A stretch of DNA of 64,000 bases from Cellulomonas sp. ES6. Lineage in GTDB: Bacteria > Actinomycetota > Actinomycetes > Actinomycetales > Cellulomonadaceae. Positions within the stretch are counted from its first letter, which is position 1; each line of letters opens with the position of its first letter. This document shows, piece by piece, positions 7,360 to 20,262 of this stretch. The stretch spans positions 1,054,001-1,118,000 of the forward strand of contig NZ_CP125655.1 in the NCBI RefSeq assembly GCF_030053835.1, given 5' to 3'. Below the pieces are notes generated by a model, which saw nothing but the letters and a program-made list of their open reading frames with translations, did no database searches and was not told where the DNA came from. The translations under genes were made by a program, and so were the position numbers.

Positions 7360-8871
7360 TCAGCCCTGGGCGACCCGCTCGAGCACGAGCTCGCGCACGC
7401 GCCCGGCGTCGGCCTGACCGCGGGTGGCCTTCATGACCGACCCGATGATCGCGCCGACCGGTCCGAGGTTCCCGGAGCGGATCTTCTCGGCGATGTCGGG
7501 CTGGGCCGCGAGCGCGGCGTCGATCGCCTCGAGCAGGGGTCCGTCGTCCGACACGACCTCGAGCCCGCGCGCGACGACGACCGCCTCCGGGTCGCCCTCC
7601 CCCGCGAGCACGCCCTCGAGCACCTGCCGCGCGAGCTTGTCGTTGATCCGACCCGCGTCGACGAGCTGCTGGAGCTGGCCGATCTGCGTCGGGGTGATCG
7701 GGAGCTCGCCGAGCTCGACGTCCTGGGTCTTGGCGGTGCGCGCGAGCTCGCCCATCCACCACTTGCGGGCCGCCGCGGGGCTCGCTCCCGCGGCCACGGT
7801 CGCCTCGATCAGCTCGACGGCCCCGGCGTTGACCACGTCACGCATCTCGGCGTCGGCGTAGCCCCACTCGCCCTGCAGCCGGCGACGCCGCGCGGCGGGG
7901 AGCTCGGGCAGCGCGGCGCGGATCTCCTCGACCCACGCGCGGGACGGGGCGACGGGCACCAGATCGGGCTCCGGGAAGTACCGGTAGTCCTCGGCGTCCG
8001 ACTTCACGCGGCCCGCCGTCGTGACGCCGGTGTCCTCGTGCCAGTGCCGGGTCTCCTGCGTGACCGTCCCCGCGGCGTCGAGGATCGCGGCCTGCCGGCT
8101 GATCTCGTACCGGACGGCGCGCTCGACGGACCGGAACGAGTTGACGTTCTTGGTCTCGGTGCGGGTGCCCAGCGGCGAGGTCGGCGTCGGGCGCAGCGAC
8201 ACGTTGACGTCCGCCCGCACGTTGCCGCGCTCCATGCGGGCCTCCGACACCTCGAGGGCGCGGAAGATGTCGCGGAGCGTCTGGACGTACGCCCGGGCCA
8301 CCTCCGGAGCGCGCTCGCCCGCGCCGGTGATCGGCCGGGTGACGATCTCCACGAGCGGGATGCCCGCGCGGTTGTAGTCGACGAGCGAGTACTCCGCACC
8401 GTGGATCCGGCCCGTGGACCCGCCGACGTGGGTGTTCTTGCCCGCGTCCTCCTCCATGTGCGCGCGCTCGATCTCCACGCGGAACACGGTGCCGTCCTCC
8501 AGCTCGACGTCGAGGTACCCGTCGTGGGCGATCGGCTCGTCGTACTGCGAGGTCTGGAAGTTCTTGGGGACGTCCGGGTAGAAGTAGTTCTTCCGCGCGA
8601 ACCGGCACGACTCCGCGATCTCGCAGTTCAGCGCCAGGCCGATGCGGATGGCGTACTCCACCGCGGTGCCGTTGACGGCCGGCAGCGCCCCGGGCAGGCC
8701 GAGGGACACCGGCGTGACGGCGGTGTTGGGCTCCGCGCCGAACGTCTGCGGGGCGCCGTCGAACATCTTGGTGGCGGTGCCGAGCTCGACGTGCACCTCG
8801 ATGCCGATCACCGGGTCGAACCGGGACACTGCCTCGTCGTAGTCGACCAGGTCGACGGTCCGGGTGCTCAC
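7360..8871 (-). CDS. gatB: Aspartyl/glutamyl-tRNA amidotransferase subunit B
   Basis: A 503-residue subunit of the GatCAB amidotransferase, which converts Glu-tRNA(Gln) and Asp-tRNA(Asn) to the amidated forms. It shows the family N-terminus [20 protein letters not shown], the cradle region [31 protein letters not shown] and the [20 protein letters not shown] motif. The C-terminal YqeY/tail domain includes [19 protein letters not shown], which binds tRNA. The start overlaps the gatA stop by 4 bp (ATGA), so translation is coupled. Last gene of gatC-gatA-gatB. Confidence 0.97.
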   Translation of the reverse strand: MSTRTVDLVDYDEAVSRFDPVIGIEVHVELGTATKMFDGAPQTFGAEPNTAVTPVSLGLPGALPAVNGTAVEYAIRIGLALNCEIAESCRFARKNYFYPDVPKNFQTSQYDEPIAHDGYLDVELEDGTVFRVEIERAHMEEDAGKNTHVGGSTGRIHGAEYSLVDYNRAGIPLVEIVTRPITGAGERAPEVARAYVQTLRDIFRALEVSEARMERGNVRADVNVSLRPTPTSPLGTRTETKNVNSFRSVERAVRYEISRQAAILDAAGTVTQETRHWHEDTGVTTAGRVKSDAEDYRYFPEPDLVPVAPSRAWVEEIRAALPELPAARRRRLQGEWGYADAEMRDVVNAGAVELIEATVAAGASPAAARKWWMGELARTAKTQDVELGELPITPTQIGQLQQLVDAGRINDKLARQVLEGVLAGEGDPEAVVVARGLEVVSDDGPLLEAIDAALAAQPDIAEKIRSGNLGPVGAIIGSVMKATRGQADAGRVRELVLERVAQG

Positions 8872-10382
8872 TCGCCCACCTCCAGCTCAGGAGCCTCGGC
8901 GAGCAGCGGGCCGCCCCAGCTCTTCTCCAGCAGCGCCTCGAGCGCGGCGCCCACGCGGTACAGCCGGTCGTCGGCCTTGGCCGGGGCCAGCACCTGGAAG
9001 CCGACGGGCAGGCCGTCGTCCGACAGGCCGTTCGGCAGCGACATGCCCGGCACACCGGCGAGGTTCGCCGGGATGGTGGCCACGTCATTGAGGTACATCG
9101 CCAGCGGGTCGTCGAGCTTCTCGCCGAGCTTGAACGCCGTGGTGGGCGCCGTCGGGGAGACCAGCACGTCGGCCTGCTCGAACGCGGCGGCGAAGTCGCG
9201 CTGGATGAGCGTGCGGACCTTCTGCGCCGAGCCGTAGTAGGCGTCGTAGTAGCCCGCCGACAGCGCGTAGGTGCCGAGGATGATGCGGCGCTTGACCTCG
9301 TCGCCGAAGCCCGCGCCGCGGGTCGCGGCCATGACGCGCTCGGCGGTCACGGGGCCCTCCGACGGCTCGACCCGCAGGCCGAACCGCATGCCGTCGAACT
9401 TGGCCAGGTTGCTGGACGCCTCGGACGGCAGGATCAGGTAGTAGGCGCCGAGGGCGTACTCGAAGTGCGGGCAGGAGACCTCGACGATCTCGGCGCCCGC
9501 GCCGCGGAGCAGCTCCAGGGACTCCTCGAACCGCGCGAGCACGCCGGGCTGGTAGCCCTCGCCCTGCAGCTCGCGGATCACGCCGACGCGCACGCCGGTG
9601 AGGTCACCGGAGGCGCCCTCACGGGCCGCGGCGACCAGGCCGGGCAGCGGCTCCGGGATGGACGTCGAGTCGCGCGGGTCGTGGCCGCCGATCAGCTCGT
9701 GCAGCAGGGCCGAGTCGAGCACGGTGCGCGTGACCGGGCCGGCCTGGTCCAGGGACGAGGCCAGCGCGATGAGGCCATAGCGGGAGACCGAGCCGTACGT
9801 CGGCTTCACGCCGACGGTGCCGGTGACGGCGCCCGGCTGGCGGATCGAGCCGCCGGTGTCGGTGCCGATGGCCAGCGGGGCCTCGTAGGCCGCGACCGCC
9901 GCGGCGGACCCGCCGCCGGAGCCGCCGGGGATGCGCTCCAGGTCCCAGGGGTTGTGCGTGTTGCCGTAGGCCGAGTGCTCGGTCGACGACCCCATGGCGA
10001 ACTCGTCCATGTTGGTCTTGCCGAGGATCGGCAGGCCGGCGGCCTTGATCCGCTCGACCAGGGTCGCGTCGTACGGCGGCACCCAGCCCTCGAGGATCTT
10101 CGAGCCGGCGGTGGTCGGCAGGCCCTGCGTGACGACGACGTCCTTGACGGCGATCGGCACGCCCGCGAGCGGGTGCAGGTCCTCGCCCGCGGCGCGGCGC
10201 GCGTCGACGTCGGCGGCCGTGGCCAGCGCCTCCTCGGCCGAGACGTGCAGGAACGCGTGCACGGCGGGATCGACGGCGGCGATCCGGTCCAGGTGCGCCT
10301 GCGTGACCTCGACGCTGGTGACCTCGCGCGCAGCGAGCCGGTCGGCGATCTCCGCGGCGGAGAGACGGGTCAGGTCGGTCAT
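8868..10382 (-). CDS. gatA: Aspartyl/glutamyl-tRNA amidotransferase subunit A
   Basis: A 504-residue amidase that releases ammonia from glutamine for the GatB site. The amidase signature triad is visible: Lys80 in [10 protein letters not shown], the cis Ser155 in GGSGGGSAA, and the catalytic Ser179 in [11 protein letters not shown]. The length is normal for GatA. The start lies immediately after the gatC stop (1 nt gap) and the 3' end overlaps gatB by 4 bp, which indicates one translationally coupled operon. Confidence 0.97.
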   Translation of the reverse strand: MTDLTRLSAAEIADRLAAREVTSVEVTQAHLDRIAAVDPAVHAFLHVSAEEALATAADVDARRAAGEDLHPLAGVPIAVKDVVVTQGLPTTAGSKILEGWVPPYDATLVERIKAAGLPILGKTNMDEFAMGSSTEHSAYGNTHNPWDLERIPGGSGGGSAAAVAAYEAPLAIGTDTGGSIRQPGAVTGTVGVKPTYGSVSRYGLIALASSLDQAGPVTRTVLDSALLHELIGGHDPRDSTSIPEPLPGLVAAAREGASGDLTGVRVGVIRELQGEGYQPGVLARFEESLELLRGAGAEIVEVSCPHFEYALGAYYLILPSEASSNLAKFDGMRFGLRVEPSEGPVTAERVMAATRGAGFGDEVKRRIILGTYALSAGYYDAYYGSAQKVRTLIQRDFAAAFEQADVLVSPTAPTTAFKLGEKLDDPLAMYLNDVATIPANLAGVPGMSLPNGLSDDGLPVGFQVLAPAKADDRLYRVGAALEALLEKSWGGPLLAEAPELEVGE

Positions 10383-10383
10383 C

Positions 10384-10680
10384 TCACTCCTCCCCGAGGA
10401 TCTGCGGGACGAGGAACTTGCCGTCCTCCGACGCGGGCGCCCCCGACAGGGCCTGCTCCTGCGTCAGCGGCTGCACGGGCACGTCGGGGCGGAACACGTT
10501 GGTCATCGGCAGCGGGTGGCTGGTGGCCGGCACGTCGGGCGTGGCGACCTCGCTGACCCGGGCGACCGACTCGACGATCACGTCGAGCTCGCCCGCGAGG
10601 CGGTCGAGCTCCTCGGGGGTCAGGTCGATCCGCGCCAGGCCCGCGACGCGCGCGACCTCGTCACGAGAGAGGGAGGACAT
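10384..10680 (-). CDS. gatC: Aspartyl/glutamyl-tRNA amidotransferase subunit C
   Basis: A 98-residue GatC that stabilises the GatA-GatB complex. It begins [20 protein letters not shown] and contains [19 protein letters not shown] and the proline-rich belt ending [12 protein letters not shown], as in the family. The ATG at 10680 is chosen over upstream in-frame codons because it gives the canonical N-terminus and because TAGACT lies exactly 7 nt upstream, as expected for a leaderless transcript. First gene of the gat operon. Confidence 0.95.
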   Translation of the reverse strand: MSSLSRDEVARVAGLARIDLTPEELDRLAGELDVIVESVARVSEVATPDVPATSHPLPMTNVFRPDVPVQPLTQEQALSGAPASEDGKFLVPQILGEE

Positions 10681-10687
10681 GGCCGCG

Positions 10688-10693
10688 AGTCTA
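10688..10693 (-). promoter_or_regulatory. Leaderless-type -10 of gatC
   Basis: TAGACT on the minus strand ends 7 nt before the gatC ATG; no Shine-Dalgarno is present. The same hexamer at the same spacing precedes the cysteine desulfurase gene at 20224. Confidence 0.65.
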
Positions 10694-10759
10694 GTCGCGG
10701 AACGGCCACCGGCCGGCGTCGTCCACAGGTCCGGTGCGGCCGGGCGGCGGGCGCGGGTC

Positions 10760-11173
10760 TCAGACGCGCGCCGCCGAGACCAGGGCCAGCACGGCGTCGG
10801 CGTAGGCGTCGGCCGCGTCCGCCGCGGCGAACGACCGCTCCGGCTGCCCGGGGAGCTCGGCGACCACGAGGTAGGAGCCGTCGAGGGCACGCGCCAGGCT
10901 GCGGAACGTCCCGCCCAGCAGCTCGCGGAGCTGGTCCTCCCGGGGCAGCCACAGGGCGTCGTCCTGGGTCACGGAGTCCAGCGCCCACTCGGTCGTGCCG
11001 TTGAAGCCGAGGACGGTGCCCGTGGGGTACGCGTGCGGCTCGATGGTCATCTCGCTGATGGTGAAGACCTCGCCCGCGAGCGCCGGCTGGCGCAGCGCGA
11101 ACCGGTCGCCCGAGCGGGGCGTCCAGCGCAGCCCCGCCGCCTGCAGCAGCTCCGCCCGCTCGATCGAGATCAC
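10760..11173 (-). CDS. Conserved hypothetical protein between gatC and the GNAT gene
   Basis: A 137-residue soluble protein that I do not recognise as a characterised family. It starts with GTG (VISIERAELLQAAGLRWTP) and contains RFALRQPALAGEVFTISEM, GFNGTTEWALDSV and a C-terminal alanine-rich helix. No catalytic motif, signal peptide or membrane segment is seen. CATACT six nt before the GTG suggests a leaderless start. It is transcribed toward gatC with a 79-nt gap. The protein-coding call rests on uninterrupted frame, promoter and plausible composition. Confidence 0.7.
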   Translation of the reverse strand: MISIERAELLQAAGLRWTPRSGDRFALRQPALAGEVFTISEMTIEPHAYPTGTVLGFNGTTEWALDSVTQDDALWLPREDQLRELLGGTFRSLARALDGSYLVVAELPGQPERSFAAADAADAYADAVLALVSAARV

Positions 11174-11267
11174 CGGTCCAGTATGGTCCGGCGCCGCGAG
11201 GGCCGCCCGGCGTCCGGCCGGAGCCGCCCCGCGCCCACGCCGCCCCGCGCCCACGTCCCGCCGCGCG

Positions 11268-15381
<4,114 letters not shown>

Positions 15382-15495
15382 GGCTCCTCCTCCGCTCGTG
15401 TCGCGAGGGGTCCGGGACTGCTCCCCCGCGGGTGGTGTCCACCATGGGCGGGGGTACTGACACGGGAGGCCGGTCGTCCACAGGGGACGTCCGGA

Positions 15496-15717
15496 TCACC
15501 GCCCGGCGGGGTCCAGCAGGTCGCGCACGTCCACGGCGAGCCGGTCCGCGAGCCGCTCGACGGTCCGCAGGGTGAGGTTGCGCTCGCCGCGCTCGACCGC
15601 GCCCAGGTACGTGCGGTGCACGCCGAGCGCGTCGGCGAGCGCCTCCTGGCTCAGACCACGCTCCGCCCGCACGCGACGGACCTGCTCACCCACGACACGC
15701 TGCAGCTCGCCTTCCAC
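15496..15717 (-). CDS. Small XRE-family regulator, copy 1
   Basis: A 73-residue single-domain helix-turn-helix protein: ERGLSQEALADALGVHRTYLGAVERGERNLTLRTVERLA spans the five-helix XRE fold. Size and the ERGERNLTL turn resemble controller proteins of restriction-modification systems and other short XRE regulators, but no restriction or methylase gene is adjacent. The GTG start opens the segment VEGELQRVVG, shared with copy 2. An upstream block with a 10-bp palindrome (15748-15768) is also shared with copy 2 at the same spacing, suggesting autoregulation. Confidence 0.85.
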   Translation of the reverse strand: MEGELQRVVGEQVRRVRAERGLSQEALADALGVHRTYLGAVERGERNLTLRTVERLADRLAVDVRDLLDPAGR

Positions 15718-15747
15718 CCGACCACGGTCCGGGTCTCGCTACTTCTG

Positions 15748-15768
15748 CGTCTACAGACTCATGAGTAG
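15748..15768 (-). promoter_or_regulatory. Conserved upstream element of XRE copy 1
   Basis: This 21-bp block contains the palindrome ACTCATGAGT (15757-15766) and is flanked by CTAC and AGTAG half-repeats. Sixteen of 21 positions match the block at 16225-16245 in front of copy 2. Both begin 31 bp upstream of their GTG. Likely operator or promoter of the regulators; inferred. Confidence 0.55.
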
Positions 15769-15911
15769 CACACGGGAGGTCGGGCGGCACCACCCTGGAC
15801 CGCCGGGACGCACAGTCCGTGGGAGGACGGGGGCGCGGGCGGCGGTAGCGGCCGATGCGAGGCCGGGCACGGGGGCAGTGGCAGCCGGCGAGAGACCGGT
15901 GTCGGCCGGCC

Positions 15912-15936
15912 CGGGCCCGGTGCAGGACCGGGCCCG
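15912..15936 (-). terminator. Terminator after XRE copy 2
   Basis: CGGGCCCGGT (15912-15921) pairs with ACCGGGCCCG (15927-15936) around GCAGG. It lies 33 nt beyond the stop of copy 2. Confidence 0.7.
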
Positions 15937-15969
15937 AGGGCGGCGCCGGTCCGGCGAACCGCCCCGGGG

Positions 15970-16194
15970 TCAGCGAGGAGCCGGGTCGCGGAGCAGCTCG
16001 GACGGCACGACACCGAGCCCGGCGGCGAGCCGCTCGACCGTGCGGAGCGTGAGGTTGCGCTCGCCCCGCTCGACGGCGCCCATGTACGTGCGGTGCACGT
16101 CCAGCTCGACGGCGAGCGCCTCCTGGCTCACGCCCCGCTGGGACCGGATCCTGCGGACGTTGCGTCCGACCACGCGCTGCAGCTCGCCTTCCAC
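15970..16194 (-). CDS. Small XRE-family regulator, copy 2
   Basis: A 74-residue paralogue of the regulator at 15496-15717: RGVSQEALAVELDVHRTYMGAVERGERNLTLRTVERLA is the helix-turn-helix core. The C-terminal tail (VVPSELLRDPAPR) differs. The GTG at 16194 is chosen by alignment with copy 1 (VEGELQRVVG); a longer in-frame ORF upstream would read through the conserved operator-like block. Its targets may include its own promoter and that of copy 1. No restriction-modification or toxin gene is next to it. Confidence 0.82.
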   Translation of the reverse strand: MEGELQRVVGRNVRRIRSQRGVSQEALAVELDVHRTYMGAVERGERNLTLRTVERLAAGLGVVPSELLRDPAPR

Positions 16195-16224
16195 CCGACC
16201 GACGCTCCCGGGGCACCCGCCGCC

Positions 16225-16245
16225 CGTCCACACACCGATGCGTAG
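16225..16245 (-). promoter_or_regulatory. Conserved upstream element of XRE copy 2
   Basis: Homologous to 15748-15768 (16 of 21 bases identical) and at the same 31-bp distance from the start codon. The central palindrome is degraded here, so copy 2 may be bound more weakly. Confidence 0.5.
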
Positions 16246-16403
16246 CGCCCGCACGATCCCGCCCACCCTGATCCCCGCGCACCCCCACGCCGCTCCCGTC
16301 GGAGGCTCCTACGAGGGGACGGAGGGCTCCGCAGACCACCTCGACGGCACGCGGGCACCACCGATCCACGTGCGGAGCCTCCGACGGGAGGGCACGCACG
16401 GCC

Positions 16404-16506
16404 GCCGGTCAGGCGGGCGGCACGCACCTCGCCGGTCAGGCGGGCGGCACGCACCTCGCCGGGCAGGCGGGCGGCACGCACCTCGCCCGTCAGGCGGGCG
16501 GCACGC
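16404..16506. repeat. 27-bp tandem repeats at the 3' end of the membrane-protein gene
   Basis: The unit starting GCCGGTCAGGCGGGCGGCAC occurs at 16404-16430, 16431-16457 and 16458-16484, with a partial fourth copy at 16485-16506. The fourth copy overlaps the stop codon and last residues of the minus-strand gene ending at 16490. The rest of 16195-16489 holds no supportable gene. Confidence 0.9.
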
Positions 16507-16870
16507 CCCGCCGCCGGCGTGCCAGCGCCACGCCGGCGGTCCCGAGCACCAGCGTCACCCCCACCGCCGTCGCCACGACCGCCGCGGTCACCGCGGGGGC
16601 CGAGCCCTCCGCCAGCACGGCCTCCTGCTGGCGCCCGCCGACGGTCCAGGTGCACGCGGAGCGCGGCGGCAGCAGCGACGTGGTGATCTCGGCGCCGTCC
16701 TCGCCGGCGGTGGCCGCGGCGACGCACGACCCCTCGTCCGCGAGCCCCGTCCGCAGCGTCCCGGTGACGAGCGCGATCCCCTGCACCAGCAGCACGACGA
16801 GGCCGACGACCGCCAGCGCCGCCCCGCCTGCGAGGAGCGCGGCCCTCGCCGTGCTCGTGCGGCGCCTCAC
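16490..16870 (-). CDS. Small two-pass membrane protein
   Basis: A 126-residue membrane protein of unknown function. One transmembrane helix lies near residues 9-30 (AALLAGGAALAVVGLVVLLV) and a second near 90-115 (AVTAAVVATAVGVTLVLGTAGVALA). The extracytoplasmic loop between them carries two cysteines (GSCVAAATAG and SACTWTVGG) that could form a disulfide. The GTG start overlaps the upstream MetE-like gene by 4 bp (GTGA), so it is the last gene of the cysteine desulfurase-mnmA operon. Its C-terminus runs into a tandem DNA repeat. Confidence 0.7.
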   Translation of the reverse strand: MRRRTSTARAALLAGGAALAVVGLVVLLVQGIALVTGTLRTGLADEGSCVAAATAGEDGAEITTSLLPPRSACTWTVGGRQQEAVLAEGSAPAVTAAVVATAVGVTLVLGTAGVALARRRRGVPPA

Positions 16871-17904
16871 GACTCGGCCCGCTCGGCGACGACGGCGGCG
16901 GCCCGCGCCACGGCGGCGAGCGTCGCCCGCGCGGCCGCGGGGTGGACGACGGCCTCGCGGCCCGGCACGGCCGGCCCGGCGGGGGCGAGCAGCACGACGT
17001 CGCGCAGCCCGGCGCGGTCGAGCCCGACCCGCTGCCAGCCGTGCAGCACCGCGTCCGCGACGCCCTGCACGTCGGGCCCGGCGCACTGCGACGTCGCGGG
17101 CTGCGGGACGCCCGCCCACAGGGACACGCCGGCCTCGACGTGCTCGGCGACGGCCTCCCACGACCGGTCGTCGAGGGCGGTCGTCTCGATCCCCAGGCCG
17201 TCCGCCCCCGCGCCGCGCGCCGCCCCGAGCACCGCCGCGCCGGGGCCGACGTGCACGACGACGCGGTCGGCGCCGGCCGCGCGCAGGACCCCCACGACGC
17301 GGGACAGCCGCTCGGAGACCACCGGCGCGGGCACCGCACGCAGCCGGGAGTACCCGGAGAACGACGGCAGGACCCCGGCGACCACGGGGGCGAGCAGCGG
17401 CTCGTGCAGCAGCACCGTGGGTCGCGCGCCGGGGACGGCCCGCACCACCGCCGCGAGGTGCTCCGCCGTGCCGGCGGCGAGCGACTCGGCGATCTCCTCG
17501 AGGGCGCCGTGGTCGCCGACCGCCCGGTCGCCGCGCGCGAGGTAGACGGAGGCCGCCAGCGTGAGCGGTCCGCACACGGGGACGACCAGCGAGCCGGACC
17601 AGCCGTGGGCGGCGACCGCGAGCGCGTCGAGGTCCTCACGGCGGGCGGCGGCGAGCCGGGTCGCGTCGGCCCCGGGACGGTCGGCGAGCCGCCAGCCGTG
17701 CGGCCCGAGGTCGGCGGGCAGGTCGACCAGCAGCCCGAGCGCCTGCGCGGCCGCGGTCCCGTAGGGCCCCCGCTCGCCGAGCCGCACGGTCCACGGCAGG
17801 CCCGTGACGCCGTCCGGCAGGTCCGCGAGGTCGCCGAGGACGGTCTGCTGCGCCTCGAGGGGGTCGGTCCCGGGCCACGCACCCGTGCTGCTGACCGCCG
17901 TCAC
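16867..17904 (-). CDS. MetE C-terminal-domain-like protein
   Basis: A 345-residue protein resembling the catalytic TIM-barrel of cobalamin-independent methionine synthase, in the short version often found next to mnmA and ligA in actinobacteria. It begins with [21 protein letters not shown], a typical sequence for this family, and contains [20 protein letters not shown] and a terminal [13 protein letters not shown]. The zinc-ligand pattern of true MetE (H-x-C and a distal C) is not obvious, so methyl transfer to homocysteine is doubtful. The GTG overlaps the mnmA stop (GTGA), and the 3' end overlaps the membrane-protein gene. Confidence 0.72.
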   Translation of the reverse strand: MTAVSSTGAWPGTDPLEAQQTVLGDLADLPDGVTGLPWTVRLGERGPYGTAAAQALGLLVDLPADLGPHGWRLADRPGADATRLAAARREDLDALAVAAHGWSGSLVVPVCGPLTLAASVYLARGDRAVGDHGALEEIAESLAAGTAEHLAAVVRAVPGARPTVLLHEPLLAPVVAGVLPSFSGYSRLRAVPAPVVSERLSRVVGVLRAAGADRVVVHVGPGAAVLGAARGAGADGLGIETTALDDRSWEAVAEHVEAGVSLWAGVPQPATSQCAGPDVQGVADAVLHGWQRVGLDRAGLRDVVLLAPAGPAVPGREAVVHPAAARATLAAVARAAAVVAERAES

Positions 17905-19028
17905 GCGCGCCCCCAGGCCGGGACCGCGCGTGCCGGGACCGCGCGGTGCGCCCGGTCGACGGTCGCCTGCCCGAGCACCCGGTCGCCGTCCGCGCCGCCG
18001 TAGAGCACCGCGGACTGCCCGGGCGCGACACCGCGCAGCGTCCCCTCGACCTGCACCTGCGCGCCCCCGTCCACCGCCCGCACCCGCGCGGGCACACCCT
18101 CGCCGTGCGCGCGGACCTGCAGCGTGCACGCCGTCCACGCCGCGGGGGCGTCGCCGAACCAGACCGCGTCGACCGCGTCGAGCGCGGCGACGGACAGGTC
18201 CTCGGCCCCGCCGACGACCACGCGGTTGCTCACCGGCTCGATCGCCAGGACGTACCGCGGCCGGCCGTCGGGGGCGGGCCGCCCGAGCCGCAGTCCCTTG
18301 CGCTGGCCGACCGTGTACCCGTACGCCCCGTCGTGCTGCCCGAGCACGGCACCGTCCACGTCGACGACCTCCCCCGGGCGCGACCCGAGCCGGGACCGCA
18401 GGAACCCCTGGGTGTCGCCGTCCGCGACGAAGCAGATGTCGTAGGAGTCGGGCTTGGCCGACACGCCCAGGCCGCGCGCGGCCGCCTCGGCGCGCACCGC
18501 GTCCTTCGACGGCGCGTCCCCGAGCGGGAACAGCGCGCGGGACAGGCGCTGCGGCCCCATGACGGCCAGCACGTACGACTGGTCCTTCGCCCGGTCGGCC
18601 GCGCGCCGCAGCACCGGCGTGCCGTCCCCGTCACGCTCCGCCCGGGCGTAGTGGCCGGTGCAGACCGCGTCGAAGCCGAGCGCGAGCGCCTTGTCGAGCA
18701 GCGCGTCGAACTTGATGTGCTCGTTGCACCGCACGCACGGGTTCGGCGTCCGCCCGGCCTCGTACTCGGCGAGGAAGTCCGCCACGACCGTGTCCTCGAA
18801 CCGCTCGGACAGGTCCCACACGTAGTACGGGATGCCCAGGACGTCGGCGGCGCGCCGGGCGTCGCCCGCGTCCTCGATCGAGCAGCAGCCGCGCGATCCG
18901 CTGCGCAGCTGCGCGCGGTCACGGGAGAGCGCCATGTGGACGCCGACGACCTCGTGGCCGGCGTCGACCGCGCGCGCCGCGGCCACGGCCGAGTCCACCC
19001 CGCCGGAGAGCGCGGCGAGCACCCGCAT
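17901..19028 (-). CDS. mnmA: tRNA-specific 2-thiouridylase MnmA
   Basis: A 375-residue enzyme that makes 2-thiouridine at tRNA wobble position 34, using sulfur passed from a cysteine desulfurase. The PP-loop is [14 protein letters not shown]; catalytic cysteines are Cys98 in [15 protein letters not shown] and Cys199 in [24 protein letters not shown] is also diagnostic. The ATG overlaps the stop of the cysteine desulfurase by 1 bp (TGATG), so sulfur donor and acceptor are coupled in translation. The C-terminal beta-barrel is complete, followed by a short Ala/Arg tail. Confidence 0.96.
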   Translation of the reverse strand: MRVLAALSGGVDSAVAAARAVDAGHEVVGVHMALSRDRAQLRSGSRGCCSIEDAGDARRAADVLGIPYYVWDLSERFEDTVVADFLAEYEAGRTPNPCVRCNEHIKFDALLDKALALGFDAVCTGHYARAERDGDGTPVLRRAADRAKDQSYVLAVMGPQRLSRALFPLGDAPSKDAVRAEAAARGLGVSAKPDSYDICFVADGDTQGFLRSRLGSRPGEVVDVDGAVLGQHDGAYGYTVGQRKGLRLGRPAPDGRPRYVLAIEPVSNRVVVGGAEDLSVAALDAVDAVWFGDAPAAWTACTLQVRAHGEGVPARVRAVDGGAQVQVEGTLRGVAPGQSAVLYGGADGDRVLGQATVDRAHRAVPARAVPAWGRA

Positions 19029-20224
19029 CAGGCGACCCCCGCCCGCGGCCGGCCCGCCAGGCCCGCGGCCTGCGCCCGCTCGACCGCGCCCGGCAGCGCC
19101 GCGAGCAGCGCGTCCACGTCGGCGCGGGTCGACGGCCACCCGAGGCTGAACCGCAGGGCCCCGCGGGCGTCGCCCTCCTCCAGGCCCATCGCGAGCAGGA
19201 CGTGGCTCGGCTGCGGCACGCCGGCCTGGCACGCCGAGCCGGTGGAGCACTCGACGCCCGCGCTGTCGAGCAGGTAGAGCAGCGAGTCGCCCTCGCAGCC
19301 GGGGAAGGTGAAGTGCGCGTTCGCGGGCAGCCGTCCGGCGGCGTCGGCCGGACCGCGCAGCACCGCGCCGGGCACGGCCTCGCGCACACCGGCGACGAGC
19401 GCGTCGCGCAGCGCTCCGAGACGCGCGGCCGTCTCCGGCCGCGCGGCCACCGCGCGCTCCACCGCGACCGCGAACGCGGCGATGGCGGGGACGTCGAGCG
19501 ACCCGGACCGCACGCCGCGCTCCTGCCCGCCGCCGTGCAGCACCGGCACGAGACCCAGCTCCCGGCGGGCGAGCAGGGCGCCGACGCCCACCGGGCCGCC
19601 GACCTTGTGACCCGAGACGGTCAGGGCGTCGAGGCCCGACGCCGCGAAGTCCACCGGCACCTGGCCGACGGCCTGCACGGCGTCCGCGTGCACCGGCACG
19701 CCGTGGGCGTGCGCCAGCGCGACCACGTCGGCGAGCGGCTGCAGCGTCCCGACCTCGTTGTTCGCCCACATCACCGAGACCAGCGCGGTCGCGTCGCCGT
19801 GCTCGGCGAGATCGTCGCGCAGCACGTCGAGCCGCACGCGTCCCTCGTCGTCCACGGGCAGCAGCACGATCTCCGCACCCGCGTGCTCGGCGAGCCAGAA
19901 CGCGGGGTCGAGCACCGCGTGGTGCTCCACGGCCGACACCAGCACCCGACGCCGCGCGGGGTCCTGCGCGGTGCGCGCCCAGAACACCCCCTTGACGGCG
20001 AGGTTGTCCGCCTCGGTGCCGCCACCTGTCAGCAGCACCTCGCTCGGCCGGGCCCCCAGGGCCGCGGCGAGGCGCTCGCGGGACTCCTCGACGACGCGGC
20101 GCGCCGCCCGCCCGGCGGCGTGCAGCGACGACGGGTTGCCGGTGCGGGACAGGTGCTCGACCAGGACGGCGGCCGCCTCCGGGAGCACGGGCGTCGTGGC
20201 CGCGTGGTCCAGATACGCGCTCAC
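19028..20224 (-). CDS. Cysteine desulfurase (IscS/NifS family)
   Basis: A 398-residue PLP enzyme that turns cysteine into alanine and a persulfide for tRNA thiolation or Fe-S assembly. Residues seen are YLDHAATTP at the N-terminus, [22 protein letters not shown], the PLP lysine Lys207 in [20 protein letters not shown], and the active-site cysteine Cys332 in STGSACQAG. The GTG start is the canonical family N-terminus, and TAGACT exactly 7 nt upstream suggests a leaderless mRNA. First gene of an operon with mnmA, a MetE-like gene and a membrane protein. Its position makes it the likely MnmA sulfur donor. Confidence 0.93.
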   Translation of the reverse strand: MSAYLDHAATTPVLPEAAAVLVEHLSRTGNPSSLHAAGRAARRVVEESRERLAAALGARPSEVLLTGGGTEADNLAVKGVFWARTAQDPARRRVLVSAVEHHAVLDPAFWLAEHAGAEIVLLPVDDEGRVRLDVLRDDLAEHGDATALVSVMWANNEVGTLQPLADVVALAHAHGVPVHADAVQAVGQVPVDFAASGLDALTVSGHKVGGPVGVGALLARRELGLVPVLHGGGQERGVRSGSLDVPAIAAFAVAVERAVAARPETAARLGALRDALVAGVREAVPGAVLRGPADAAGRLPANAHFTFPGCEGDSLLYLLDSAGVECSTGSACQAGVPQPSHVLLAMGLEEGDARGALRFSLGWPSTRADVDALLAALPGAVERAQAAGLAGRPRAGVA

Positions 20225-20231
20225 CCGCACG

Positions 20232-20256
20232 AGTCTACGAACCCCTTTGGCAGGAT
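20232..20256. promoter_or_regulatory. Overlapping divergent promoters, cysteine desulfurase / APH kinase
   Basis: On the minus strand TAGACT (20232-20237) ends 7 nt before the GTG at 20224. On the plus strand CAGGAT (20251-20256) ends 6 nt before the GTG at 20263. Only 38 bp separate the two start codons, so the two promoters must compete for polymerase. Confidence 0.55.
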
Positions 20257-20262
20257 GTGCGC

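Noticed and set aside
15496..16194. Restriction-modification controller locus
   Set aside because: The XRE proteins resemble C proteins, but no methyltransferase or endonuclease gene lies next to them.
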